From Kribbella monticola (GTDB lineage: Bacteria > Actinomycetota > Actinomycetes > Propionibacteriales > Kribbellaceae), in the NCBI RefSeq assembly GCF_003261635.1, contig NZ_QFXK01000033.1, positions 124,001 through 188,000 on the forward strand: DNA of 64,000 nt, in the 5' to 3' direction. Below, piece by piece: positions 52,347 through 60,992 of this stretch (position 1 is the stretch's first letter; each line of letters opens with the position of its first letter). The notes under the pieces are model-generated. The model was not told the DNA's origin and made no database searches. It worked only from the letters and a program-made list of their open reading frames with translations. A program made the position numbers and the translations under genes.

Positions 52347-53018
52347 GTGACGGATCGCGTTTCACGTGAAACCCCGCCGCTCGTGGACAAGCTGTTTCCA
52401 CGAGCGGCGGATCGGCTTGCGGCCTATGCCGAGTTGCTCGCGACCGAAGGGACGCTGCGCGGCCTGATCGGTCCGCGCGAGGTGCCGCGGCTCTGGGAGC
52501 GGCATCTGCTGAACTGCGCCTTGCTCGAACGCCTGATCCCAGAGGGTTCGACCGTCGCCGACATCGGTACGGGAGCGGGTCTGCCCGGCATCGTGCTGGC
52601 CATCGTGCGGCCGGATCTCGAGGTGGCGCTCGTCGAGCCGTTGCTCCGGCGTATCACCTTCTTGGAGGAGGCGGTCGAGCAACTCGGCTGCGACAACGCC
52701 GAGGTCGTCCGCGCCCGAGCAGAAGAGCTACCTACGGCCTCGTACGACGTGGTTGCTTCGCGGGCCGTTGCTCCGCTCGGGAAGCTGGCCGGCTGGTGTC
52801 TGCCGTTGTGTGTCGAGGGCGGTCTGATGCTGGCGATGAAAGGCGCGTCGGCGGAGGAGGAACTGGCCGCCTCGGAGCGGGAGCTGGAAGCTCTCGGAGC
52901 CGAGGTTTGGCATGTTCACCAACTCGGTGTGGATGAACTGGCCCAGCCGACGACAGTCGTGAGTATTGTGGCCGGACGTGCTGCGCGGGGATCCCAGCAC
53001 AGAAGACGCGGGAGGTGA
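52347..53018 (+). CDS. rsmG: 16S rRNA (guanine527-N7)-methyltransferase
   Basis: 223 residues, GTG 52347. GidB domain: RLWERHLLNCALLERLIPEGSTVADIGTGAGLPGIVLAI (SAM site GTGAGLPG), LVEPLLRRITFLEEAVEQL, VASRAVAPLGKLAGWCLPL. Methylates G527 of 16S rRNA. Codons 4-8 (VSRET) are written by a parS site at 52359-52372, so segregation signal and protein sequence overlap. The stop overlaps the parA GTG (GTGA). Confidence 0.97.
   Translation: MTDRVSRETPPLVDKLFPRAADRLAAYAELLATEGTLRGLIGPREVPRLWERHLLNCALLERLIPEGSTVADIGTGAGLPGIVLAIVRPDLEVALVEPLLRRITFLEEAVEQLGCDNAEVVRARAEELPTASYDVVASRAVAPLGKLAGWCLPLCVEGGLMLAMKGASAEEELAASERELEALGAEVWHVHQLGVDELAQPTTVVSIVAGRAARGSQHRRRGR
52359..52372. other. parS: parS site inside rsmG
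   Basis: GTTTCACGTGAAAC, a perfect core of the universal ParB-binding palindrome (TGTTTCACGTGAAACA), with outer bases changed. In the N-terminal codons of rsmG. Confidence 0.92.
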
Positions 53019-54967
53019 GCGGGTTCGTGAGTCGCGCCCTCGGATGGCCTGACAAGAGCACCGGGGAACCCCGGACCACACAGGGGATCGGCTGGCCCTC
53101 GCCTGGCCCGGCAACAGTCCGCCTGGTGACGCCGGACCCGGAGATACTCCCCGACACCGAGCCGGATCCGTCCGACTCCACTTCGCCCCAATCGGCCGAT
53201 TCTGCCGAGACTGCATCTAGCTCGTCGGCTGAGACGCAGGAGAGCATCGCCGACCACTCGGCCGGTTTTGTAGAGGCTGCGCCTGGCTCGACAGCCGAGA
53301 CTCGGGAGAACGCCGGCATCCAATCTCCCGGTCCTGCAGAGGCTGGGCCGGGCTCACTGTCCGAGACTCCGGAGAGCGCCGGCACCCGATCTCCTGGTCC
53401 TGCAGAGGCTGGGCCGGGCTCGCTGGCCGAGACTCCGGAGAGCATCGGCGGGCAGCCGGCCGGTCCTGTAGAAACTGCGTCTAGCCCAGCTGCCTTGCCG
53501 GACGATAGCCACGCCAGCCAATCGGCCCCGGCGTCGATCAGCGCCTTCACCGGCGGCTCGGTTGCTCCAAGCTCAACCGCGGTGATTGATGCGGACGCCG
53601 GTCCTGAAGCGGTGGGCGGCTCAGACGCCGGCCTCGGACCTGATGCTGCGGCCGTCGCTCCGAAGCCGCCCGCTGCTCCTGCGCCGGCGAGTGGCGACTC
53701 CAACTCTTCTGCCTTCTCGGACCTGTCTGCCGCGCCCTCACCCCTCCAGGCAGCAGCTTCTCTTGGTCTTGGCAGCGACCCCGTCGAGTCCACGACGACA
53801 CCTGTTTCACGTGAAACAGGTACCGACGTTTCACGTGGAACAGCGCTACCCGCAGCCACGGAAGAGGAGTTCCCGGAATCCCCACCGCCTGTGGATGACT
53901 ACCCCCTGAACCCCCCTTCTCACGCGGGAATTCGTCCACAGAGGCCTGTGGATGAACCTGGGGGCAAACCCACCCCGACCCCAACGGACATCCTCTTCGG
54001 GCCGAGTCCCGCACCTATTGGAATGGGCGCCATGACTGCCGCACAGATCGCCGCGCGGGCCACCTCGGACGAGCTTCAGCGACGCCTTCTCGAAACTCCG
54101 ATCGCCGCCGCCACCGAACGGACCCTGCTCGTGAACGAAGGACGCACCATGGGCCGCGAGTTCCCGCTGCCTGCCGAAACCCGGGTCTTTGTCGTCGCCA
54201 ACCAGAAGGGCGGCGTCGGTAAGACCACGACCACGGTCAACGTCGCAGCCGGTCTTGCTCTGTACGGTGCGCGGATCCTGGTGATCGACCTCGACCCCCA
54301 GGGCAACGCGTCGACGGCTCTCGGCATCGAGCACTCGGAGGGAACGCCAGGTGTCTACGAGGCCGTCATCGAAGGCGAGCCGCTGAGCAAACTCCTCGTC
54401 CCGTGCGCGGAACACCCCGGCATCATGGTCGTCCCGGCGACGATCGACCTGGCCGGCGCGGAGATCGAACTCGTCAGCATCGTGGCTCGCGAGAGCCGGC
54501 TGAAGAGGGCGCTGGACGCGCACCTGGCAGAGACCGAGGCCGCGGGCGAGAAGTACGACTACGTCTTCATCGACTGCCCGCCGTCCCTCGGCCTCCTCAC
54601 GGTCAACGCGCTGACAGCCGCGCGTGAGGTCCTGGTCCCGATCCAGAGCGAGTACTACGCACTCGAGGGTCTGTCCCAGCTCCTCCGCCACATCGACATG
54701 GTCAAGTCGCACCTCAACCCGACCCTGGATGTCTCCACCATCCTGCTGACCATGTACGACGCCCGCACGAAGCTGGCCGGCGAGGTGGCAGCCGAAGTCC
54801 GCGGCCACTTCCAGGACGCAGTACTGCGGACCGCCGTGCCGCGCTCGGTCCGGATCTCCGAAGCACCCAGCCACGGGCAGACCGTGCTGGCGTACGACCC
54901 GGCCTCCGCCGGCGCGCTCTCGTACCTCGAAGCGAGCCGCGAGATCGCCATGCGCAACAACGCCTGA
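53015..54967 (+). CDS. parA: ParA chromosome segregation ATPase with long disordered repeat-bearing extension
   Basis: 650 residues if started at GTG 53015 (overlaps rsmG stop by four bases). The C-terminal ~290 residues are a complete ParA: VFVVANQKGGVGKTTTTVNVAAGLALYG (deviant Walker A, ~392-405), VIDLDPQGNAS, YVFIDCPPSLGLLTVNAL, and SEAPSHGQTVLAYDP. The conserved actinobacterial pre-domain (ETPIAAATERTLLVNE) starts near residue 362. Before it lies ~350 residues of Ser/Pro/Glu/Ala-rich disorder with 22-residue repeats (codons in 53192-~53490) and two parS sites in the coding DNA. Internal ATGs at 54023 and 54032 could give a normal-sized ParA but lack good ribosome sites. Works with ParB-parS to segregate origins. 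Confidence 0.93.
   Translation: MSGFVSRALGWPDKSTGEPRTTQGIGWPSPGPATVRLVTPDPEILPDTEPDPSDSTSPQSADSAETASSSSAETQESIADHSAGFVEAAPGSTAETRENAGIQSPGPAEAGPGSLSETPESAGTRSPGPAEAGPGSLAETPESIGGQPAGPVETASSPAALPDDSHASQSAPASISAFTGGSVAPSSTAVIDADAGPEAVGGSDAGLGPDAAAVAPKPPAAPAPASGDSNSSAFSDLSAAPSPLQAAASLGLGSDPVESTTTPVSRETGTDVSRGTALPAATEEEFPESPPPVDDYPLNPPSHAGIRPQRPVDEPGGKPTPTPTDILFGPSPAPIGMGAMTAAQIAARATSDELQRRLLETPIAAATERTLLVNEGRTMGREFPLPAETRVFVVANQKGGVGKTTTTVNVAAGLALYGARILVIDLDPQGNASTALGIEHSEGTPGVYEAVIEGEPLSKLLVPCAEHPGIMVVPATIDLAGAEIELVSIVARESRLKRALDAHLAETEAAGEKYDYVFIDCPPSLGLLTVNALTAAREVLVPIQSEYYALEGLSQLLRHIDMVKSHLNPTLDVSTILLTMYDARTKLAGEVAAEVRGHFQDAVLRTAVPRSVRISEAPSHGQTVLAYDPASAGALSYLEASREIAMRNNA
53192..53490 (+). 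repeat. 66-base (22-codon) tandem repeats in parA extension
   Basis: Units begin at 53192, 53258, 53324, 53390 and, partial, 53456. Copies 3 and 4 are nearly identical (SPGPAEAGPGSLSETPES); the others are diverged. All stay in the parA frame, which supports real translation of the extension. Confidence 0.85.
53803..53818. other. parS: Perfect parS site inside parA
   Basis: TGTTTCACGTGAAACA, 16/16 match to the universal parS; the palindrome extends three bases further on each side (53800-53821). Encodes PVSRET in the ParA extension. Confidence 0.95.
53828..53841. other. parS: Near-perfect parS site inside parA
   Basis: GTTTCACGTGGAAC, one base from the parS core, ten bases after the perfect site. 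Encodes VSRGT. The pair could act as a strong ParB nucleation point. Confidence 0.8.
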
Positions 54968-55173
54968 GTTCTTCGGTACGACCTCCACTCGCGGACCGAA
55001 CTTCGGCCCGGTTGCGGTGGGGTGAGCAGGGAGCGGCTGGGACGACCGGTTACCGTGGCGCAGATGCGGCGCTGCGGGAGCAGATCGCGGCGGCGTTGAG
55101 AAGTGACTAGGTGCGGGGGCGGCATGACTAAGTTGTGGTCAGTTCAGGGCAGTCGAATTTCAAGGGAGCGTCG

Positions 55174-56124
55174 ATGAACACCCGACTCGGACGTGGGCTC
55201 GGTGCGCTGATCCCCAGCACGGCCACTCCCGGCACCACCACGGCCTTGGGCAGCAAGTCCAGCTCGATCCCCGGTGCGCCGCCGGCCAAGCCGGAGCCCG
55301 AGCTCGCGGCGGTACCGGGCGCGGAGTTCGCCGAGATCGACGTCGACAAGATCTCGCCGAACCCCAAGCAGCCGCGGAGCGTCTTCGACGAGGACGCGAT
55401 GGCGGAGCTGGTCCACTCGGTGAAAGAGATCGGGCTGCTGCAGCCGATCGTGGTTCGCCGGCTCGAGGACGACAAGTACGAACTGGTCATGGGGGAGCGC
55501 CGCTGGCGAGCGACCCAGCTGGCCGGCCTGGCGTCGATCCCGGCCATCGTCCGGGACACCTCCGACGACGTAATGCTCCGCGACGCGTTGCTGGAGAACC
55601 TGCACCGCAGCCAGCTCAACCCGCTGGAAGAAGCGGCGGCCTACCAGCAGATGCTCGACGACTTCGGCTGCACCCAGGAAGTCCTCGCCACCCGCATCGG
55701 CCGCTCGCGCCCCCAGATCTCCAACACCCTGCGCCTCCTGAAGCTCCCCTCCGGCGTCCAACGCCGTGTGGCTGCTGGTGTCCTCTCAGCCGGCCACGCG
55801 CGCGCACTCCTCGGCCTTCCGAGCGGAGACGCAATCGAGCGCCTGGCCCAACGCATCGTCGCCGAAGGCCTCTCGGTCCGCACGGTCGAAGAGATCGTCG
55901 CCATGGGCGACATGTCAGCCGATGACCCGATCCCGCCGCGCCGCCGCAACAAGCCGGTCGCCCCTCGCCTGGTGGACCTGGCCGACCGCCTCTCGGACCG
56001 CTTCGAAACCCGCGTCAAGGTAGACCTCGGCAAGACCAAGGGCCGCATCACCGTCGAATTCGCCTCTATCGACGACCTGGAACGAATCGTCACCCTCATG
56101 GACCCCAACAAGCCCACCCCCTGA
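55174..56124 (+). CDS. parB: ParB/Spo0J chromosome partitioning protein
   Basis: 316 residues from ATG 55174 (AAGGGAG upstream). N-terminal ParA-interaction motif NTRLGRGLGALIP; CTP-binding ParB/Srx fold with FDEDAMAELVHSVKEIGLLQPIVVR, GERRWRATQLAG and ENLHRSQLNPLEEA; HTH for parS (GCTQEVLATRIGRSRPQISNTLRLLKLP); C-terminal dimer domain. A CTP-dependent DNA clamp. 206 bases separate it from parA, with no other gene in the gap. Hairpin terminator at 56145-56173. Confidence 0.98.
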   Translation: MNTRLGRGLGALIPSTATPGTTTALGSKSSSIPGAPPAKPEPELAAVPGAEFAEIDVDKISPNPKQPRSVFDEDAMAELVHSVKEIGLLQPIVVRRLEDDKYELVMGERRWRATQLAGLASIPAIVRDTSDDVMLRDALLENLHRSQLNPLEEAAAYQQMLDDFGCTQEVLATRIGRSRPQISNTLRLLKLPSGVQRRVAAGVLSAGHARALLGLPSGDAIERLAQRIVAEGLSVRTVEEIVAMGDMSADDPIPPRRRNKPVAPRLVDLADRLSDRFETRVKVDLGKTKGRITVEFASIDDLERIVTLMDPNKPTP

Positions 56125-56144
56125 CACGACCACTCGCCCCACAC

Positions 56145-56173
56145 GCGCCCTCCCGCCGCTGGCCGGAGGGCGC
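56145..56173 (+). terminator. Hairpin terminator after parB
   Basis: Nine-base stem GCGCCCTCC (56145-56153) with 56165-56173, 11-base loop, 20 bases after the parB stop. Confidence 0.7.
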
Positions 56174-56558
56174 CCCCATTTCCACGCCGCCGCCTGGATA
56201 CCGCCAAGTCGACAAACCGACGCCGCCGAGCCGCCGAAATAGTTCTGTGAGCGCCCTCCTAAGCGAACTAGCGATGCCGACGCCAGGCCGCCCAAAGACA
56301 AGACACCCCTGAACACCACCACGAACCGCCCTTCCAACCCCTGCGACCAGCAACTCCCACCGTCCCAAAGCACCCGGCCGCCCGCCCCTGCCGGACACAT
56401 CAGTGCCCCCTCTAGCCGGATGTACCAGTGACCGCTCTAGCCGGACGCACCAGTGACCTTCTACTGGGAACACCGTCAGCGCTGCCGGATCTGAGCGCCA
56501 CCGGCCGCCGAGGAATCGTGACCTAGTCGACGAGTGCCCGCCGGTCCGCGACAAAGCC

Positions 56559-56960
56559 TTACCGATCCACACCAATGCTCGCTGTCGCCTCCTTCAACGC
56601 CGTGCGAGGTGCCCTCGGCATCGCATGGAGGGTCGGCGCGACTCCTCGCCAGTACTCAGCGATACGGTCCCGATCGCCGCGGTACTCCGTGCATCGCGCG
56701 GTCAACTCGTACGTTGCAACCGTCTCAACGCCGATCCGAGTCGCGGTCAGCTGTAGACGGGTCTCGGACGGCTGGCGATCGTAAAAGCAGATTGCGTCGC
56801 CCGAGCGGGACGACGTACGGCCAGGACGGCGAAACATCGAGGCGGCCAGAGACGGACCCAGCTGGCCGGTTTCACGTGAAACCGCCCGAGCATGACGGTT
56901 CAAGCGCCCGCCGGCCAGGCAGCGGGGTGAGCTGCCTAGATCGGCGACCACGATTGACAA
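56559..56960 (-). CDS. Weak candidate gene in the post-parB tract
   Basis: 133-codon frame on the minus strand. The second half reads plausibly (FYDRQPSETRLQLTATRIGV...TYELTARCTEYRGD), but third-position GC is clearly lower than in neighbouring genes, no family is recognised, and a parS site (56869-56882) supplies its VSRET codons. It could be a decayed gene. Included for completeness only. Confidence 0.2.
   Translation of the reverse strand: MSIVVADLGSSPRCLAGGRLNRHARAVSRETGQLGPSLAASMFRRPGRTSSRSGDAICFYDRQPSETRLQLTATRIGVETVATYELTARCTEYRGDRDRIAEYWRGVAPTLHAMPRAPRTALKEATASIGVDR
56869..56882. other. parS: parS site downstream of parB
   Basis: GTTTCACGTGAAAC, perfect parS core with flanking GC pairs extending the dyad (CCGGTTTC.../...GAAACCG). 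Confidence 0.9.
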
Positions 56961-57429
56961 TCAACTCGAGGCGGCTGAGATCGTGTGCTCAGACTGCGTC
57001 GGCCGAGACCGCACATCTCAGTCATCCTCTATCGCCTGGCCACCGGTACGAGCAGGCCAACTCCTGGCTGTGGATCGACGAGCCTTCCTTCGCCGGAGCC
57101 GAAGCGAGCAGGAGCACGTTGTACCGTCGGCTTCGGTCCGCAAGCCGCACCCGAGTCTGTGGATCGGCGGTGGCGGGCCGAAACGTCACGCTGAAACTGG
57201 TGGCGAGTACGGCGACGCGGCCGTCATCGCCTCCCACTGCTCGACCGAGTCACTGAACCCCGCCAGACCGTTTGAAGCCAGCAGGGATTGTCATCCGGAG
57301 TGCGGCCGATCATCCGGGAGGAGCGACCGCGCGGTGCCAGCACCACCCTCAGCCTCAGCCCGGTGCGAGTATGTGCGTCGAAGGACCGCGACTCGTGGCC
57401 GCATCGCACATCACCTCACCTCAGCTCTG

Positions 57430-58020
57430 CTCAGCCAGCGCGCAACGGACTCGAAGCCCGAGATCCGGGGCCCGAAATCCGTCGCCGAAGCGCGGCGCTC
57501 GAAGCCCGTCGTTCGACGGTCGTCGCTGAAAGTCCGGAGGCCGAAGCGCGGCGCTCGAAGCCTGTCGCTCGAAGGTCGTCGCTGGAAGCCCAGAGGCCGG
57601 AGCCCGACGCTCTTCGCCGGAAGCCCGGAAGCCCGGAAGCCTGGATGCCTGGAAGCGCGGATGCGCGGATGCTTGGATGCGCGGATGTCCGGAAGCGGGG
57701 ATGTCCGGAAGCGGGGATGTCCGGAAGCCCGAAAGCGCAGATGCCCCGAAGCGCGGATGTCCGGAAGCGCGGATGCCCGGATGCCCGGGAGCCCTGACTC
57801 CCGGAGCCTGGAGCTCGTCGCTCGAAGCTCCGTCCCGAAACCCCATGCTCGCAGCTCGTCGGCCGAAGCTCGTCGCGAGTCCAATGGCCGGCGTTCGTAT
57901 CGCGCATCTGCCGTCGGTTGCCGCGATGGTGGCGATGCCCGATGCCTATCGCTCGTTCGTTGCCGCGTGCCGCGTGCCGCGTGCCGCGTGCCGCGTGCCG
58001 CGTGCCGCGTGCCGCGTGCG
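57430..58020. repeat. Degenerate repeat tract with heptamer array, no gene
   Basis: 57470-57600: two diverged copies of a ~56-base unit beginning GCCGAAGCGCGGCGCTCGAA. 57610-57800: many short GGAAGC/GGATGC(C)CGG-type units of 8-10 bases. 57961-58020: more than eight perfect copies of TGCCGCG. Frames through it on both strands give low-complexity products. The whole 56174-58361 interval lacks a convincing gene and holds two parS sites. Confidence 0.8.
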
Positions 58021-58318
58021 CTCGTGACTCCTCGTGGAGTCCTGGCATGCGGCAGTCGCTCCCACCCACAACGGTTCCGCCGCTCCAGCGCGAACTGCTG
58101 CTGGTGAAGGTCAAGGCCGTCAACGCGAGCAGCAGCGCCTGGATGAGGTCGCTGATGACCTCCTTGCAGTCACCCACGCCATCACTCGACAGGTGGCTTC
58201 GGTCTCAGGTTGCGCTGTGTCTTCGCGGGCGGGCATCTGGCCTCTGACGGGCCCGCGTGCGGCTGCGGAACTAACGCGGGGATTTGTCGACATAGCTACT
58301 TGGAGATGAATCGGCCGA

Positions 58319-58334
58319 TGTTTCATGTGAAACA
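58319..58334. other. parS: parS-like site upstream of DUF3817 region
   Basis: TGTTTCATGTGAAACA: 15/16 match to parS, with arms that extend to 58315-58338 (CCGA.../...TCGG). The central change may weaken ParB binding. Confidence 0.75.
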
Positions 58335-58361
58335 TCGGCCGGGGGAGGAGCGGGGGTTGGG

Positions 58362-58730
58362 TCAGGAAGGGGTTAGTTCGTGGGTGGTTTTGCGTTCGGC
58401 GTAGAAGGAGAGGAAGGGGATGGTTCCGGCCAGGGCTACCAGGACGAGGCGGGGGAGGCTCCAGCGGACTCGGCGGGCGAGGTCGAAGGAGGCGAGGAGG
58501 TAGATCACGTACAGGAAGCCGTGGAGGGGGCCGACTACGTTCATGGCGGACGGATTGTCGCCTAGGTACTTCAGGGGCATGGCTACGAAGAGCAGGACCA
58601 GGAGCATGACGCCGACGATGTAGGCGATCACCCGGTAGCGGGTCAGAGCGCTGCGGGTGGCCGGCGAGATGGCGGGCGTGGTGGTGCTCGGAGTACCGGC
58701 TTGGCTGGCGGGGTCTGCGGGGGAGGTCAC
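58362..58730 (-). CDS. DUF3817 membrane protein
   Basis: 122 residues, GTG 58730. After ~28 polar residues: RYRVIAYIVGVMLLVLLFVAMPLKYL, GPLHGFLYVIYLLASFDLARRVRW, LVLVALAGTIPFLSFYAERK, the three-helix DUF3817 signature with the conserved GPLHG and final FxxER. Function unknown, often found in actinobacteria. Weak ribosome site. Confidence 0.92.
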   Translation of the reverse strand: MTSPADPASQAGTPSTTTPAISPATRSALTRYRVIAYIVGVMLLVLLFVAMPLKYLGDNPSAMNVVGPLHGFLYVIYLLASFDLARRVRWSLPRLVLVALAGTIPFLSFYAERKTTHELTPS

Positions 58731-58990
58731 CTTGAAACGGTACCGCTTGAAGATCGCGGGTCCCGGGCCGGTGGGGGGAGGTGCGGTGGGCGGCTGGGTG
58801 CGCGACTAACTGCGAGTGGGCCCGGCGTTCCGAAGAGTCCCACCGTGCGCGTCTCACGCTCCACCAGCGAACCAACTGGCGATTCGGACATCGGCCTCCT
58901 CGAGGGCGAGCGTGCAGGAGGGTCAGGCCTGGGTGCAGAAAGGCTAGGCCTGGGTGGGGGTGCGGGAGGCTAGGCCTGGATGCGGGAGGG

Positions 58991-59905
58991 TTAGACCTCG
59001 GCCGGGTTGGTTTGGGTGTCGCGGAGCATTCGGGTGTACATCCAGAGGGTGAAGGCGGCGAAGATCCACCATTGGAAGGCGTAGGCGACGTTGCGGAGGC
59101 CGGCGTGGTCCGTGGGTGGGGCGGGGGGTGCGACGATCGCGGGGGTGTTTGGCGCGGGGGCGGGGGTGGCGGCGGACATGACGACGAAGGCGTCGTAGAT
59201 GCGGTAGTCGACCAGGTGGACGATGGTCGGGATCCGGAGGGACTGGAGGACGCGGCCCTCGGTGTCGTCGCCGGAGGCGTCCTGGGCTTCGGAGGCGACG
59301 ATCGCGCCGACCAGTTGGACGTGGCCGGTCGGTGGCTTGGTGGCCGGGTCGGTGACGGCGGGGACCCAGCCGCGGACGACCATGACCGCACCCGACGCGG
59401 TGCTGCCGGAGCCCGAACCATCGCCCGACGTCGAACCATCGCTGGACGTTGGGCTATTGCCGGACGTTGGGCTATCACCGGAGGTCGGAGTATCGCCGGA
59501 CGTTGAACCGTTGCCGGAGGTGTCCAGGAGGAGTGGAGTGACGACCCAGAAGCCGTCGCGGTCGCCCAGGCGGCGGTCCGAGATGTAGAGCTGGTCGGCG
59601 GCAGGTCCCCAGGTGCCAGAGACCGTGACTCGGCGACCGACCGCCTTGGAGGGAAGGCCGGCGTCGATGGTGAAGAGGGACTGCAAAGGAACCGGAGCAG
59701 CCGTGGCGCGCTCGGCTGTCTTCGCTGCTGTCTTCGAGCGATAGACGTCAAGCTGCCACACACCGAGAACCGACATCACCGCCGCGATCGCCACAGCGAG
59801 AGCGAGCAGACCCAGCCACCGCGGCGTGAGGAGCGTCTTCCACAGCGACCGGGTGGGCTCCGCCGGAACAGCAGCCTCGGGTTCGGTGGTCGGTGCGACA
59901 GGCAT
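58991..59905 (-). CDS. SURF1 family cytochrome oxidase assembly protein
   Basis: 304 residues from ATG 59905. Two-helix plan: TM1 ~30-52 (WLGLLALAVAIAAVMSVLGVWQLDVYRSK) and TM2 near the C-terminus (NVAYAFQWWIFAAFTLWMY). The periplasmic part has GRRVTVSGTW, LYISDRR, GFWVVTPLLL and MVVRGWVPA, as in SURF1. Residues ~130-168 are an inserted Ser/Thr/Gly run (SGDTPTSGDSPTSGNSPT) from 18-base-type repeats. Helps heme a insertion in aa3 oxidase. Confidence 0.93.
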   Translation of the reverse strand: MPVAPTTEPEAAVPAEPTRSLWKTLLTPRWLGLLALAVAIAAVMSVLGVWQLDVYRSKTAAKTAERATAAPVPLQSLFTIDAGLPSKAVGRRVTVSGTWGPAADQLYISDRRLGDRDGFWVVTPLLLDTSGNGSTSGDTPTSGDSPTSGNSPTSSDGSTSGDGSGSGSTASGAVMVVRGWVPAVTDPATKPPTGHVQLVGAIVASEAQDASGDDTEGRVLQSLRIPTIVHLVDYRIYDAFVVMSAATPAPAPNTPAIVAPPAPPTDHAGLRNVAYAFQWWIFAAFTLWMYTRMLRDTQTNPAEV

Positions 59906-59912
59906 TAGTACC

Positions 59913-60860
59913 TCAACGTGCTGCGGCGGCGGCCAACAGATCGCGGCACAGTACGCCGAGCTCGATGCCGGCCGCCTCGGCGGCCAGTGGAACCAGCGAG
60001 GTCTCCGTCATCCCCGGTGCCACATTGACCTCCAGGAACCACGGCACACCCTCGGCGTCCACCACGAGATCCGACCGCGACAGATCCCGCAGCCCGAGCG
60101 CCCGGTGGGCCGTAATGGCCGCATCCGCACAAGCGGCGGCGACAGCAGGCCCAAGCCGTGCCGGGACGATGAACTGCGTTGCACCCGCCGTGTAGCGAGC
60201 CTCGTAGTCGTAGAACCCCGAGTCAGGCTGAATCTCGACAGCAGGCAGCGGCCGCGGACCGTCACCAGTGTCGACCACGGTCACCGCAACCTCGGTCCCC
60301 ACGATGTACCGCTCGATCAAAGCAACCGGTCCATAGGCGTAGCTGTTCACCATCGCCGACGGCAGATCCTCCACAGCACGAACGATCGAGGCACCCAAAG
60401 CCGAACCACCACGGGCCGGCTTCACCACCAAAGGAAGACCGATCTGCTGGACGACGGCCTCCATCAACGCCGCCGCACCGAGCTCGCGGAACGTGTCGTG
60501 ACCGAGCACGATCGAAGGCGGTGTGTGCAGACCGGCCGAACCGACCATGGTGCTCGCGACCGGTTTGTCGAAGGCCGTCCGGCAAGCAGCGGCATCGGCG
60601 CCGACGTACGGAACGCCGTACAGGTCGAGGACCTGGCGGAGGGCGCCGTCCTCGCCGGTGACGCCGTGCAGGACGGGAAAGACCGCGTTGGGGGGATCGT
60701 TGCGCAGCCGGTCGACGAGGCTCGCGTCGACGTCGCGTTGCTCGACCTCCACACCGACGCTGCGCAGTGCTTCCGCCACGCGTCGGCCGGAGCGCAGCGA
60801 AACGTCGCGTTCGTGCGACAGCCCACCGGCAAGTACCAGCACTCGACCCAGATCACTCAT
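59913..60860 (-). CDS. ddl: D-alanine--D-alanine ligase
   Basis: 315 residues from ATG 60860 (GGGAAAG upstream). ATP-grasp ligase: VLVLAGGLSHERDVSLRSGRRV, FPVLHGVTGEDGALRQVLDLYGVPYVG, PLVVKPARGGSALGASIV, and metal site FLEVNVAPGMTETSLVP. Makes the D-Ala-D-Ala dipeptide of peptidoglycan. A second ddl may exist elsewhere, since this one is outside the mur cluster. Stop is seven bases from the SURF1 start. Confidence 0.93.
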   Translation of the reverse strand: MSDLGRVLVLAGGLSHERDVSLRSGRRVAEALRSVGVEVEQRDVDASLVDRLRNDPPNAVFPVLHGVTGEDGALRQVLDLYGVPYVGADAAACRTAFDKPVASTMVGSAGLHTPPSIVLGHDTFRELGAAALMEAVVQQIGLPLVVKPARGGSALGASIVRAVEDLPSAMVNSYAYGPVALIERYIVGTEVAVTVVDTGDGPRPLPAVEIQPDSGFYDYEARYTAGATQFIVPARLGPAVAAACADAAITAHRALGLRDLSRSDLVVDAEGVPWFLEVNVAPGMTETSLVPLAAEAAGIELGVLCRDLLAAAAAR

Positions 60861-60992
60861 AGAACTTTCCCGATCACTCGTGGGCGACTCCGGCGGGGCG
60901 CCGGTCCCGAGGCCCATTCGAACGGTACCGCTACCTGTCGGTGGACCGCGGAGCCGCCCGAAGATCCATGCGCAACCTTTGCGCGCACGGCA

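Noticed and set aside
54968..55173. Small gene between parA and parB (frame ending ALREQIAAALRSD)
   Set aside because: A helix-like string is visible, but there is no start with a ribosome site and it is short; treated as non-coding.
57430..58020. Possible CRISPR array in the repeat tract
   Set aside because: Units are short, degenerate and contiguous, with no uniform repeat plus unique spacers, and no cas gene nearby.
57431..58177. 248-codon minus-strand frame through the repeat tract
   Set aside because: Made of repeat-derived Arg/Ala/Ser strings; not a credible protein.
58034..58309. 91-codon plus-strand frame after the heptamer array
   Set aside because: A short stretch (RLDEVADDLLAVTHAITRQ) looks protein-like, but start and ends are in repeats and nothing is recognised.
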